DNA of 45,184 nucleotides from an uncultured Pseudomonadota bacterium (GTDB lineage: Bacteria; Myxococcota_A; UBA796; GCA-2862545): NCBI GenBank assembly GCA_903897935.1, contig CAIUDO010000209.1, positions 1 through 45,184 of the forward strand, written 5' to 3'. Each line of letters begins with the position of its first letter. Position 1 is the stretch's first letter. Of the stretch, positions 1 through 8,841 are shown one piece after another. Both the position numbers and the translations under genes were made by a program. The notes beneath the pieces are model-generated. The model did no database searches, was not told the origin of the DNA, and saw nothing but the letters and a program-made list of their open reading frames with translations.

Positions 1-47
1 CGGCGGCGCGGCTGGCGTGGACGGCGCCCTGGCGCGGGGAGGCCGCG

Positions 48-965
48 ATGGCGCCGGTCTGGGCGAAGCTCGGCTCTGGGGACGTCCCGGGCGCGCTCGA
101 CGCCGCGCGCAGCGCGGTCGCGCGGCACACCGACGACGCGCGGGTGTTGGTCGCCGCAGGGGAGGTGATGGCCCAGCTCGGGGACGCGGAGGGCGCGCTC
201 GCGGCGATCGAGCGCGGCGTCGCGCGGGCCCCGTTCGATCCGCGGCCGCGGGTGGCGCTCGCCCGTCACTTCGCGCGGGACGGTCGCCCCGAGCGCGCGG
301 TGCTCGCGTGGGAAGAGGCGTTCGCGCGCGATTGTGGCGTCGCGTACCTGAGCGAGGCGTGGGCGCTGCTGCCGGACGCCGTCGTGTGGTCCGCGCATTT
401 GCGGCGGGCCCGGGGCGTGTACGCGGCCACCCTGGCGTCCAAGTTCGTCGGCGCCGACGACCCGCTCGGGGCGCTGGTGTTGTGGGACACCGCAGCCCTG
501 GCGGCCCCCGACGCCTACACGGCCGCGCAGGGCCGGATGCGCGCGATGGTCGCGGCGGGGCTCACCGAAGACGCCGAGAGTATCCTGCGAGCGGCGCTGG
601 CCGACCGCCCCGACGACCCGACGCTGCTCGACGCCCTGGGTGAGGTGCTGCTCGCGCAGGGCAGGCTCGAAGACGCCGCGGCGGCGTGGCTCGCCGCGAG
701 CGCTCGTCGTCCCGCCATCATCGTCAAGGCGGTGCGGGCCCTGGCCGAGGCGGGGCACGCGCCCGAGGCGCTCTCGGTGGCGCGCCGGGCGCGGCTGTCG
801 GGGGCGTCCGACCCCGCGCTCGTGGTGGAGATGGCGCAGATCATGGCGGACGGCGGGGATCCGGTGGGCTGCCTGCAGCTGCTCGACACCACCCGCTTCT
901 CGGGCGCCGCCAGCCTGCGCGCCCGCGCCGACGCGCTGCGCGCGGCTTGTCGCGACGCCGGCTGA
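48..965 (+). CDS. TPR-repeat protein
   Basis: This 305-aa protein is rich in alanine and built of helix-turn-helix repeats with TPR spacing. Examples are the stretch around residues 30-60 (VLVAAGEVMAQLGDAEGAL) and residues 180-215 (LADRPDDPTLLDALGEVL). TPR proteins usually scaffold other proteins, but the partner is unknown here. The ATG at 48 has a good ribosome binding site (GGGGAGG, five bases upstream). The same frame is open to the left edge, so a longer protein beginning outside the window cannot be excluded. No clear signal peptide is seen at the chosen start. The next gene on the same strand begins 84 bases downstream and may be co-transcribed. Confidence 0.75.
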   Translation: MAPVWAKLGSGDVPGALDAARSAVARHTDDARVLVAAGEVMAQLGDAEGALAAIERGVARAPFDPRPRVALARHFARDGRPERAVLAWEEAFARDCGVAYLSEAWALLPDAVVWSAHLRRARGVYAATLASKFVGADDPLGALVLWDTAALAAPDAYTAAQGRMRAMVAAGLTEDAESILRAALADRPDDPTLLDALGEVLLAQGRLEDAAAAWLAASARRPAIIVKAVRALAEAGHAPEALSVARRARLSGASDPALVVEMAQIMADGGDPVGCLQLLDTTRFSGAASLRARADALRAACRDAG

Positions 966-1049
966 TCCACGGCGTGTTGGTGTGCGTAGAGGGTGGCCGG
1001 TAGCCCGCGCACCTTGTACATCAGTACGCGCGTCCTCCTGGAGGTCCCG

Positions 1050-1937
1050 ATGATCGTGTTGCTCGCCGCCGCCTCGTTCGCCGCCGACGTCGACCGGGTC
1101 CCCGAAGACTTCCCCACCCTCCAGGCTGCCATCGACGGCGGTTCGGCGCCCGTGATCGAGCTCGGTCCAGGGTCTTGGGCCGGCGCCACCGTCACGCGGC
1201 CGGTGCAGATCGTGGGCGTCGATGGTCCGGCGATCACGAGCGGGCCGATGGTGCGCGGCGTTCGGGTCGGCCTCGCGCTGACCGGCGCCGCCGACGACAC
1301 CCACGTCGAGGGCGTCATCTTCGACTGCAGCTCGCCGAAGCTCGACCTCGGCGTGTTCGCGTCGGCGGCGCGGCTCGGAGGGTCGCCGGATCGCGTGACC
1401 GTCGCCTACAACCTTTTCTACGAGTGCGCGCAGGGCGTCACCAACGCCGGCGCGCCGGTCACGTCGTGCGACGACGAGCGCGTCGACGGCGGCGACGACT
1501 GGCTCATCGAGGGCAACGCGTTCGAGGGCATCGTCGCGCGGTCCGACCGCGGGGCGTCCGGCGGCGGCAACGGCATCGTGGTGCACAACGCACGCGGCGC
1601 CGAGGTGCACGCCAACCAGTTCCTGGGCGACGTCGCGTCGTCGGGCGCGTTCTTGACGAGCGGCGTGATGCTCTCGGGCTGCTTCGACTGCACGGTCGCC
1701 GACAACGTGTTCCAGACGAGCGGCGGGTCCGCGTGGTGGACGGGCGTGGCGAACCTCGGCGCGTTCCTGCGTGATGGCGCCGCGTCCCGCAACGTGGTGC
1801 TCGCCGGCAACGACGCGTCGGGCGACGGCGCGCGCACCGCGTGGGTCAGCCTCGACAGCGTCGGCACGGACCTCGTCGACAACGCCGGCGTCGCGTTCGT
1901 CGAGCACCGCACCTGCGGCGACGGCGCGACGCGCTGA
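1050..1937 (+). CDS. secreted right-handed beta-helix (pectate-lyase-like) protein
   Basis: The 295-aa product opens with a short hydrophobic signal (MIVLLAAASFAA) followed by DVDRVPEDFPTLQAAIDG. That second segment is typical of proteins that begin with a pectate-lyase-like beta-helix: 'fptlqaAid' followed by 'pvtIvG.dgpaI'. Later repeats with N/D-rich turns (EGNAFEGIV, VHANQFLGDV, VADNVFQTS, VLAGNDASG) fit parallel beta-helix rungs. Cysteines in the middle suggest an extracytoplasmic location. The start is set by a GGAGGT site just upstream of the ATG at 1050; the frame is open further upstream but lacks a signal sequence there. No catalytic motif for polysaccharide cleavage is recognised, so it may only bind or adhere. 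Confidence 0.75.
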   Translation: MIVLLAAASFAADVDRVPEDFPTLQAAIDGGSAPVIELGPGSWAGATVTRPVQIVGVDGPAITSGPMVRGVRVGLALTGAADDTHVEGVIFDCSSPKLDLGVFASAARLGGSPDRVTVAYNLFYECAQGVTNAGAPVTSCDDERVDGGDDWLIEGNAFEGIVARSDRGASGGGNGIVVHNARGAEVHANQFLGDVASSGAFLTSGVMLSGCFDCTVADNVFQTSGGSAWWTGVANLGAFLRDGAASRNVVLAGNDASGDGARTAWVSLDSVGTDLVDNAGVAFVEHRTCGDGATR

Positions 1938-2086
1938 GCCCGCGCGCCGGCAGGCGGAAATCCAAGCCGCCCAGTCTGTGCGTCTATGGGCCTCGCGGCG
2001 CCGATTTAAGTGCTTGTAGCGTCGTGATCGTCGGATCGTAGCGCGCCGCGCACCGCTCATGCGCTCCCGTTCGGACGGGGTACCCC

Positions 2087-3091
2087 ATGCAGACCGCAAT
2101 GGGGGCCACGATGACGACGGATTGGGATGGGGTTGCAGGGGGCTGGGTCGCGAACGGGCTGATCACGGACGCGCAGCGCGGGCCGCTGGTCGCGCGCCTT
2201 CAGCAGATCAAGGCGGAGCGTGAACCGACGCGTGCGCTCGCCTCGGGGGCGCTCGTCACCGCGCTGGTGCTTGCTGGAACCTGGGTCATCGTCGGGGCGA
2301 TCGAGGCGCTCGTACACAGCGTCGCGCGGGTCGACCCGGTCGCCGACTGGGCCTTGCTCGGGGTAGCGGGGCTGTTCGTGTTCCTCGCCGCGGCGCCGCT
2401 TCGGGTGGTCGCCGCGACGCGACCGGTCGCGCGCGGGCTGTTCGCCGCCGGGGTGCCGCTCGGCACGGCCGCGTTGTTCGGGCTCGCAGGCGAAGCGGGC
2501 GCGTCGGAGCTCTACCCGGTGTTGGTCGTCGCGCCGCTGATCGCGTGGGCGATCGGCGCGGCGGAGGGCAGCCGCGCGGTGGTGGGGTCGTCGTCGGTGA
2601 GCGCGGCGGTCGCGGTGTTCGTGGCGCTCGCGGAGGTGCGGGTGGCGAACATCGAGGTGGTAGGCCTGATCGCCGCCGTCGGGGGCTTGTTCGCCGCCGC
2701 GGTCGCGTCGCGGCTCGTGCCGTCGCGCGGCGAGGCGCTGGTCGTCGGCATGCCCGCGCTCGTGCTGCTGGGCGTCGTCGAGGTGTACCTGGTCACGCCG
2801 ATGTTCCAGCCGGTGTGGCGCGCGCTCGGGGCGTCGCGGTGGGCGCCGCTGGAGGCGGGCCTGGTCTTGTTGGCGTTCGCGCTGGTGAGCCTCGTCTGCG
2901 GCTTGATCGCGCGGTCGGGGGTCGCCGTCGTGCCCGCGCTGCTGTGTGTCGCCGTCGCGGTCGTCGACCTCGCGTTCCAGGTCGGAGACGTCCCGTTGGC
3001 GGCGGTCGCGATGCTCGTCACGGGCGCCGGCTTGTTCGTGCTCGCGCTCGGGGTGTGGGTCGTGCCGCGGCTTCGCGCGGCGGGGCGCTAG
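2087..3091 (+). CDS. polytopic membrane protein (DUF2157-like)
   Basis: The 334-aa protein has a short soluble N-terminal part (WDGVAGGWVANGLITDAQRG, then a charged helix), followed by about ten closely spaced hydrophobic segments to the C-terminus. This layout resembles DUF2157-type membrane proteins, which have a small helical head and about ten transmembrane helices of unknown function; the assignment is by architecture only. Start candidates are ATGs at 2087, 2099 and 2111. The last has a GGGGG site upstream and gives a more usual N-terminus (MTTDW), so the true protein may be 326 aa. The stop codon TAG lies inside a CTAG that begins the intergenic repeat region. Confidence 0.7.
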   Translation: MQTAMGATMTTDWDGVAGGWVANGLITDAQRGPLVARLQQIKAEREPTRALASGALVTALVLAGTWVIVGAIEALVHSVARVDPVADWALLGVAGLFVFLAAAPLRVVAATRPVARGLFAAGVPLGTAALFGLAGEAGASELYPVLVVAPLIAWAIGAAEGSRAVVGSSSVSAAVAVFVALAEVRVANIEVVGLIAAVGGLFAAAVASRLVPSRGEALVVGMPALVLLGVVEVYLVTPMFQPVWRALGASRWAPLEAGLVLLAFALVSLVCGLIARSGVAVVPALLCVAVAVVDLAFQVGDVPLAAVAMLVTGAGLFVLALGVWVVPRLRAAGR

Positions 3092-3444
<353 letters not shown>

Positions 3445-4206
3445 CTAGAACGGCGAGACCGGCACATACAGCCGGTCGTCCGGCTGCATCGCGAGGTCCG
3501 GCGCGCGACCGTCTTTGATGCGCTTGAGGTTCACCGGGATCTTCTCGTCTTCGCGCAGCACGTACGCGCCACGCAGCTTCGCCATCTCGGTGGGGCCGCC
3601 CGAGCGGATCAGCGCCTCGCTGACCGTCAGCCCGTTGGTCCAGACGACGGCGCCCTCCTTGGTGACCTCGCCGCCGAGCCACACGAGCTGACCCTCCTCC
3701 ACCCGGACGGCGTCGCCCGCGTGGATGACCGGGTCCACCACGCCCGACAAGACGTCTTCCAGGCTCGCCGTCAGATCCTCGCCGGTCGCGCGCCGCACGA
3801 TGATGTGCCCGGACGTTCGGTCGGCGTCGACCCACCCGGCCTCACCGAGGAGCCCGAGCAGGCTGGTGGGCTGGCTCAGGTAGTAGGTCCCTGGCTTCTT
3901 CGTGCCCGCGACGACGACCGCCTGGCTCTTGAACGTGGTGACCCGGACGGCGATCTGTGGTTGGTTGAGGTAGCCGTCCTGGTACGCGCCCATCAGCTTC
4001 GCCGCGATCGTCTCGGTGTCGCTCCCGGCCACCTGGACCGGCCCGAGCAGCGGCGCGGTGATGGCGCCGCTGGGAGACACCTCGATCTGGCGGGTGAGGT
4101 CGGGCTCGCCGAACACCTCGATCGACAAGACATCGCCCGGACCGACCAGGTACGGGACGGTCGCGTCTTCGGCGGCCGCGACCGCGATGAGCAGCATGCC
4201 GAGCAT
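3445..4206 (-). CDS. polysaccharide export protein (Wza/SLBB family)
   Basis: The 253-aa protein has a signal peptide (MLGMLLIAVAAAED), then the Poly_export signature YLVGPGDVLSIEVFG and DLTRQIEVSPSGAITAPLLG, then SLBB-type beta-grasp repeats (VVVAGTKKPGTYYL near residue 95 and VWLGGEVTKEGAVVW near residue 175). The family forms periplasmic or outer-membrane parts of exopolysaccharide and capsule export channels. It lacks the lipobox cysteine of classical Wza and is shorter than Wza (about 380 aa), closer to small EpsY/GumB-like members. I chose ATG 4206 because the AGGGG site sits directly against the alternative GTG at 4215, too close to serve it. It probably serves the glycan genes elsewhere in the window. 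Confidence 0.9.
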   Translation of the reverse strand: MLGMLLIAVAAAEDATVPYLVGPGDVLSIEVFGEPDLTRQIEVSPSGAITAPLLGPVQVAGSDTETIAAKLMGAYQDGYLNQPQIAVRVTTFKSQAVVVAGTKKPGTYYLSQPTSLLGLLGEAGWVDADRTSGHIIVRRATGEDLTASLEDVLSGVVDPVIHAGDAVRVEEGQLVWLGGEVTKEGAVVWTNGLTVSEALIRSGGPTEMAKLRGAYVLREDEKIPVNLKRIKDGRAPDLAMQPDDRLYVPVSPF

Positions 4207-4242
4207 GAACGTCACCCCTGCGCGTGCGTCGCGCCCGGCATG

Positions 4243-4271
4243 GTCATGGCCGGTCGGGAGCGCGCTGTCAA
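4243..4271 (-). promoter_or_regulatory. candidate sigma70-type promoter of the polysaccharide export gene
   Basis: On the minus strand a perfect TTGACA (4266-4271) is followed 17 bases later by CATGAC (4243-4248), which matches only three of six positions of the -10 consensus. It lies about 40 bases upstream of the export-protein start. The placement is plausible; the weak -10 keeps confidence low. Confidence 0.3.
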
Positions 4272-4323
4272 CCTGCGCGGCGTGGCGCGGGCGGCGGTGC
4301 CCAGCGGATCCCGCGGCGCAGCG

Positions 4324-4767
4324 TCAGCCTGGGACCCACCGCACCGTCAACGTGGGCACCCCCGCGACCACCCCAGGCGACACAGACAGCGGGATCGCCC
4401 ACTGCGCCGCCGCGGCCCCGTACGCGACCGAGAACATCACGAGGGTCACCGGGCCGAGCGACTCAGGCCCGGTGGTGCGCCACTTCGCCTTCACCGCGCA
4501 GCCGGCGCCCCACACCCCGAGGGCCGAGATGCCAGGAGCGAGCGCCCACCCGCGGGACCCCGCCGCGATCGATCGGTGCAGGCCGGATCCAGCGACGAGC
4601 GGCAGGCCGACGATCTCGCCGCCGAGCCCTACCGCGAACCACACCGGCTCGTCGTTGGCGAGCGCCCACAGCTCGACGCCGAGCCCGCCGGCCCCGAGCG
4701 CGGCCCCGGCCCATGCGAGCGCTGGATCCGGCGACGCCCACGCCAACGACGCCCACAGCATCCACAT
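4324..4767 (-). CDS. small secreted or membrane protein of unknown function
   Basis: The 147-aa product starts MWMLWASLAWASPDP, a short signal peptide with an AWA-S-type cleavage site. Several hydrophobic, glycine/alanine-rich segments follow (ALAWAGAALGAGGLGVELWAL, WFAVGLGGEIVGLPLVAG, LAPGISALGVWGAGCAV, LGPVTLVMFSVAYGAAAA), so a four-helix membrane protein or small beta-barrel is possible. No family is recognised. The start is fixed by a GGAGG site and by overlap with the previous gene: its stop and this ATG share one base (TGATG), which implies translational coupling to the deacetylase-family gene. A longer in-frame reading upstream is arginine-rich shadow of the deacetylase gene and is rejected. 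Confidence 0.7.
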   Translation of the reverse strand: MWMLWASLAWASPDPALAWAGAALGAGGLGVELWALANDEPVWFAVGLGGEIVGLPLVAGSGLHRSIAAGSRGWALAPGISALGVWGAGCAVKAKWRTTGPESLGPVTLVMFSVAYGAAAAQWAIPLSVSPGVVAGVPTLTVRWVPG

Positions 4768-5687
4768 CACGCCTCCGGATCCGCGCGCGGCGCGGCCATG
4801 AGGGCGGCCGCGGTCGCCGCGACGCCCTCGGTGATTCGGGAGAGATCGTAGCCGCCTTCGAGGACGGCCATCGTGGGCCACCGCTCGGCGAACGCACGCA
4901 CCATCGCCGCGAGCGCAGGTGCGGTGAGCGCCATCCCGCCGAGCGGATCGCCGTCGAGCGCGTCGAACCCGGCGCTGATGACCACACGATCGGGCGCGAA
5001 GGCGCGCACCGCCGGGAGGATGATCCGCTCGAACGCCGCTTGGTACGCGGCGTCTCCAGCCCCTGCGCGCAAGGGCGCGTTGCAGGTGGCGCCGAGGCCG
5101 GGGCCCGCCCCGCGCTCGCTCGCGGCGCCGGTGCCCGGGTAGAACGGGAAGCGGTGCATCGACGCGTACAAGACGTCACCGCGCTCCCAGAAGATGTCCT
5201 GCGTGCCGTTTCCGTGGTGCGCGTCGGGGTCGAACACGACGACGCGGTGGCCGGCCCGCGCGAGGCGCTCGGCGGCGACCGCGGCGTGGTTGAACACGCA
5301 GAAGCCCATCGCGCGGTCGCGGGTCGCGTGGTGCCCGGGCGGCCGCGCGAGCACGAACGACGGCACGCCGCGGTCGAGCAGGTCCGCGGCGGCGGCCGCG
5401 GCGCCGATCGCGCGCAGCGCCGCGTCGACGGTGTCGGGGGAGGTGTGGGTGTCGGGGTCGAACGCGACGGAGCGCCCCTCGGACGCCAACACGTCGTCGA
5501 CGAACCGCCGGTCGTGCACCGTCGCGGCGAGGTCGCCGTCGCCACGGGGGGCGATCAACCAGTCGACGTCGAGCCCGGAGAGCGCGCGCCGGGCGGCGTC
5601 GTGGCGGGCGCCGCGCTCGGGGTGGCCGGGCCCGGGGTCGTGAGCGCCGAACGAAGGGTGGTCCCACACGCACAGCCGGCGGCTCAT
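4767..5687 (-). CDS. histone deacetylase / acetoin utilisation family amidohydrolase
   Basis: The 306-aa protein has the full set of HDAC-superfamily signatures: HPERGARH near residue 22, RPPGHHA near 117, GFCVFNHAA near 128, DPDAHHGNGTQ near 155 (zinc-binding Asp and His), FPFYPGTG near 179, SAGFDALDGDPLGGM near 233 (zinc Asp) and LEGGYD near 274. The family removes acetyl groups from lysine, polyamines or other amines in the cytoplasm using zinc. The substrate is not predictable here. Length is typical of bacterial class II-like members. It sits in a run of genes with overlapping starts and stops: an ATGA overlap with the gene before it and a TGATG overlap with the gene after it. The catalytic residues appear intact. 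Confidence 0.93.
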   Translation of the reverse strand: MSRRLCVWDHPSFGAHDPGPGHPERGARHDAARRALSGLDVDWLIAPRGDGDLAATVHDRRFVDDVLASEGRSVAFDPDTHTSPDTVDAALRAIGAAAAAADLLDRGVPSFVLARPPGHHATRDRAMGFCVFNHAAVAAERLARAGHRVVVFDPDAHHGNGTQDIFWERGDVLYASMHRFPFYPGTGAASERGAGPGLGATCNAPLRAGAGDAAYQAAFERIILPAVRAFAPDRVVISAGFDALDGDPLGGMALTAPALAAMVRAFAERWPTMAVLEGGYDLSRITEGVAATAAALMAAPRADPEA

Positions 5688-6385
5688 TGCTCACCTCCCG
5701 CCGAGACCGGCGCCCCGTCGTCGCCGACCAGCCAGACGTCGGCGCAGGTGTGCGTGAGCGCGGCGGCGGCGGCGGGGTCGAGGCGGGCCGCGCCGCCCAC
5801 CGACCACGGCCGCACCCCAACCTCGACGATCGCGAGGTCGGCGTCACGCAGGGCGCGCTTGAGGGCGCCGCCGTTGGTGGCGCCGGCGGCGAAGACGATC
5901 CGCGCGCCGTCGACCTGAACGGCGAGCGCGACGCCCGACACCTCGCGCGCGAACCCCCGGCGCGGCGTGGGCTCGACGATGCCGATGGACGTGGCGTGCA
6001 CCAAGAACGGGCCGATCTCCGTCGGTTCACCCGGCACCGCCGAGTCGACGGGGACCGACCACGCGTCCGGCCAGCCGCGAGAGAAGGCGTCGGCGAGCGC
6101 CGCGGACCGCTCCTCGCCGAGCGGGGCGTGCAGCGGCAGCGGGGCGTCGGTCGCGCGATCATCGAGCAGCGCACACCACAGCGGCACGAGGCCGCCGACC
6201 GATCGTGGGCGGCCGCTCGTCACCAGGACCGCCCGGATGCGCGGGAGCGCGTCGGCGGGCAGGTGGGCGAGCAGGTCCGGCGGCGCGTCGAGCAGGATCG
6301 CGTCCGGGCCGCACGTGACGAGCACGGCGCCGCCGCACCATCGGACCGACAACGCCCCCCGTGACCACGACAAGGTGGTGGTCAT
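5684..6385 (-). CDS. degenerate metallo-beta-lactamase-fold protein
   Basis: The 233-aa product has the layout of an RNase Z/PqqB-like metallo-beta-lactamase fold: N-terminal strands ending GPDAILLDAPPDLLAHLP, then IRAVLVTSGRPRSVGGLVPLW, then a late strand VQVDGARIVFAAGATNGGAL. In active members the second block reads THxHxDHxGGL, but here residues 56-62 are TSGRPRS. In the late strand the usual metal-binding Asp (sGDT) is replaced by AGAT (residues 167-170). The metal site therefore looks lost, and the protein is more likely a binding or structural pseudoenzyme. The start at 6385 is set by an ATGA overlap with the 46-aa gene upstream. Its own stop overlaps the deacetylase start. The family call rests on fold pattern, not on catalytic motifs. 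Confidence 0.72.
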   Translation of the reverse strand: MTTTLSWSRGALSVRWCGGAVLVTCGPDAILLDAPPDLLAHLPADALPRIRAVLVTSGRPRSVGGLVPLWCALLDDRATDAPLPLHAPLGEERSAALADAFSRGWPDAWSVPVDSAVPGEPTEIGPFLVHATSIGIVEPTPRRGFAREVSGVALAVQVDGARIVFAAGATNGGALKRALRDADLAIVEVGVRPWSVGGAARLDPAAAAALTHTCADVWLVGDDGAPVSAGGEQ

Positions 6386-6522
6386 CCGTGGATGTTGGAC
6401 CCGATGTACGGACACAGGAACGTGTGGTACTCCGAGTGCTCCAAACCGATGAGGATCGCGCCGACGAACGCCACGATCACCACGACGGTGAAGCCGCCGT
6501 ACCCTTGGGATGTGCTCGACAT
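6382..6522 (-). CDS. 46-aa single-pass membrane protein
   Basis: This short gene begins at ATG 6522, preceded by a strong AGGAGG site five bases upstream, and ends with TGA overlapping the next start (ATGA). The product begins MSSTSQGYGG, has one hydrophobic helix (FTVVVIVAFVGAILIGL, residues 11-27), and ends with a polar tail of about 19 residues containing His, Tyr and one Cys (EYHTFLCPYIG). The good ribosome site, the membrane helix and the coupling to the metallo-beta-lactamase-fold gene make it a real gene rather than chance. No family is recognised. It is the first gene of the 6522-4324 run and could anchor the downstream cytosolic proteins at the membrane (inference). Confidence 0.75.
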   Translation of the reverse strand: MSSTSQGYGGFTVVVIVAFVGAILIGLEHSEYHTFLCPYIGSNIHG

Positions 6523-6578
6523 GGGGACCTCCTGGAGCCGTCGCCGGGCGGTCGGCTGGGCCGCGGCGGCCGCGATGG

Positions 6579-6584
6579 TACACT
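6579..6584 (+). promoter_or_regulatory. candidate -10 element upstream of the L-domain receptor gene
   Basis: The sequence GGTACACT, with TACACT matching four of six -10 positions, lies 68 bases upstream of the ATG at 6652. The same GGTACACT occurs upstream of the LamG lipoprotein gene (33282-33289). No convincing -35 box is seen at the expected spacing. Confidence 0.25.
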
Positions 6585-6651
6585 GCCGCCACTTCGGAGG
6601 CTCCATGGCGCCGAGAATGTTGCGGCGTACGGTCGTCAAGCAGGGGGAGCG

Positions 6652-8841
6652 ATGACTTTGCGATTCGGAGGGCTGCTCGCCGGCGCGCTCGTGGCCAGCA
6701 CCGCGGCGTTCGCGTCCGACCCGGTCGTGCGCCTCGACTGTGCAGCGCCCCGCGCCGAGGTCGCCTACAACGGCATCGACGACGACTGCGACGAGGCCAC
6801 CCCCGACGACGACCTCGACGGCGACGGCGTCCCGCTGCACCTCGACTGCGTCGACGACGATCCGACCGTGCAGGCGGAGATCGTGGACAGCGAGCTGCGT
6901 GTCGATCGGCCGATGAGCGACCTCTGCCCAGACGCGGGCCCGTACCTGATCAAGGGCAACATCGTGCTCACGTCGCTCGTGCGTGGCATCGAAGGGTTGT
7001 CGTGCGTTTGTGGGGCCGGCGGCGACCTCGTGTTGTCCGAGAACGCGAACCTCTCCGATCTGAGCGGCCTCGAGAGCCTCGTGACGGTCGGCGGGAGCGT
7101 CCGGTTCGAGCGCGCGACCGGGCTCAGCACGCTCAAGGGGCTCGGCGGGCTCGTCACGGTCGGCGGGGACTTCGTGGTGGTCGACGCGCCCAAGCTCGGC
7201 CAGCTCGACGGCCTCGCTGCGCTTCGGCAGGTGCGCGGCAGCTTCGTGGTCGAGCGCGCCGACGCGTTGCCGTCCCTGAACGGGCCGTCGTCCTTGCAGC
7301 GCATCGGAACCGACCTGCGGATCGCAGAGAACGGCGCGCTGGTGTCCACGCTGGGGCTCGACGCGCTTCGGTACGTCGGGGGATCGGTCACCTTCTTCGA
7401 CAACGACGGTCTGCTCAAGGTTTCGGGGTTCCCCGAGACCTGGCACGTCGGCGGCGACTTCGTCGTCGACAAGGACTCGGCGCTCGTCGAGCTGGGCGGC
7501 TTCGACGCGCTCGCCGCGATCAACGGCGAAGTGGTGCTGTCCCGGAGCAAGGAGCTCGTGTCGGTCAGCGGGTTCGACCGCCTGCAAGTCGTACGCGGCG
7601 GGGTGTCGCTCGATCGGGTCGGCGGGCTGAAAGACGCCGGCAAGCTGGCCTCGTTCGAAGACGGCCTGCCGACCGAGCGGGTCGACGGCGCCGGCGACGG
7701 CACCCTGGGCGGCCCGCTCGGGTTCTTGCGCCGCCCCGAGGTGATGCTCGTCGCCGGCGTCTTGTTCATGGCGGGCGCGATCGGCATGTCCTGGATGGTG
7801 TTCCGCTCCAGCCCCGCGCCTCGGCGTGAGGCGCCTCAGCCGACGCCTGCCGCCGGCGCGCCCGAACTGAACCTCTCCGTGCTGCCAGAGTCGCTGCAAA
7901 CGCTGCCTGAAGCTGCGCTTCGCGCCGCGCTTCCGCGCCTCGACGTGTTCGCGGCGCCCGCGGGCTCAGCGTTGCGGGAAGGCCCCGATCCGGACTTTCC
8001 GGCGCTGTGGGTCGTGCGCGGGCAAGTCGACCTCATGCACGAGGGCACCCGATCGGCGGCGTACACCGACGGCGCGCTCGTCAACGCGCACGGCCTGGTC
8101 GCGGGCGTTGCGGAGCCCGGCGCGCTGGTCGTCGCTGTCCCGGCCGATCTCTGCACGCTCGACCGCGAGGGCTACGAGGCGCTCGCCGCCGCGGGCAGCC
8201 CGGTCGCCCAGATCGTGCAGCGCGCCGCGATCGACGCGGCGGGCGCGCTGGTCGACCAGCGCGCCGAGGCGTTGTACGGCCGGCTCACCGCGTTGCCGGG
8301 CAGCCCGCTGTCCGGGCGCGTCGCGCTCACCCGGTCCCACTCGCGCATCGACGCGCTGCTGGGCGCGCCGATGGAGACGGTCCGGCTGGCGCTCGCCGAC
8401 GTCGCCGGGCAGACCACGATCTTGTCGGGGTTGTCGGCGGCTTCGGTGGGTGCGCTGCTGGCGGTGGCGGAGCTCCAGACGATCGAGCGGCAGGCGCAGC
8501 TCATGGTCGAGGGTGAGCGCGTCGACGTGGCGTTCCTGGTCCTCTCCGGCGAGGTCGCGCTGGTCGGCTGGGCGGTGCGCGGCAGCGCCGAGCGCCTCGA
8601 GATCGCCGGGCCGGGGTCGTTCGTCGGGTTCGCGGAGGTCGCAACGGGCCGGGCGGCCACCCGCACCGCGATCGTTCGCAGCACCAGCGCGTTGTTGTTG
8701 GTGTTCCAGAGCTCGGACCTCGCGGAGATCATGCAGCGGGACGACGCGACGGGCGGCGCTGCGCGCACCGCCGTGACGCGCTTGTTGACCGAGCTCGGCA
8801 ACAGCCTCTCGAACCGCATCGCCGTGCTCGGCAGGAGCTGA
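6652..8841 (+). CDS. L-domain / transmembrane / dual cyclic-nucleotide-binding-like receptor
   Basis: The 729-aa protein has a signal peptide (residues 1-21), a short acidic metal-binding segment (NGIDDDCD at 40-47, then DDDLDGDG), and a long run of receptor-L-domain-like beta-solenoid repeats to about residue 330 (GLESLVTVGGSVRFE, GLGGLVTVGGDFVVV). A single transmembrane helix follows at about 364-384, then a proline-rich linker. The C-terminal half holds two domains shaped like cyclic-nucleotide-binding modules (about 400-520 and 580-720). The second has FLVLSGEVALVG and GSFVGFAEVATGRAATRTAIV, a poor match to the FGE...RxA phosphate cassette; the first is more degenerate. No DNA-binding domain is present. 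The start has an AGGGGGAG site. The stop overlaps the antiporter start (TGATGG), suggesting coupled expression. Confidence 0.8.
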   Translation: MTLRFGGLLAGALVASTAAFASDPVVRLDCAAPRAEVAYNGIDDDCDEATPDDDLDGDGVPLHLDCVDDDPTVQAEIVDSELRVDRPMSDLCPDAGPYLIKGNIVLTSLVRGIEGLSCVCGAGGDLVLSENANLSDLSGLESLVTVGGSVRFERATGLSTLKGLGGLVTVGGDFVVVDAPKLGQLDGLAALRQVRGSFVVERADALPSLNGPSSLQRIGTDLRIAENGALVSTLGLDALRYVGGSVTFFDNDGLLKVSGFPETWHVGGDFVVDKDSALVELGGFDALAAINGEVVLSRSKELVSVSGFDRLQVVRGGVSLDRVGGLKDAGKLASFEDGLPTERVDGAGDGTLGGPLGFLRRPEVMLVAGVLFMAGAIGMSWMVFRSSPAPRREAPQPTPAAGAPELNLSVLPESLQTLPEAALRAALPRLDVFAAPAGSALREGPDPDFPALWVVRGQVDLMHEGTRSAAYTDGALVNAHGLVAGVAEPGALVVAVPADLCTLDREGYEALAAAGSPVAQIVQRAAIDAAGALVDQRAEALYGRLTALPGSPLSGRVALTRSHSRIDALLGAPMETVRLALADVAGQTTILSGLSAASVGALLAVAELQTIERQAQLMVEGERVDVAFLVLSGEVALVGWAVRGSAERLEIAGPGSFVGFAEVATGRAATRTAIVRSTSALLLVFQSSDLAEIMQRDDATGGAARTAVTRLLTELGNSLSNRIAVLGRS

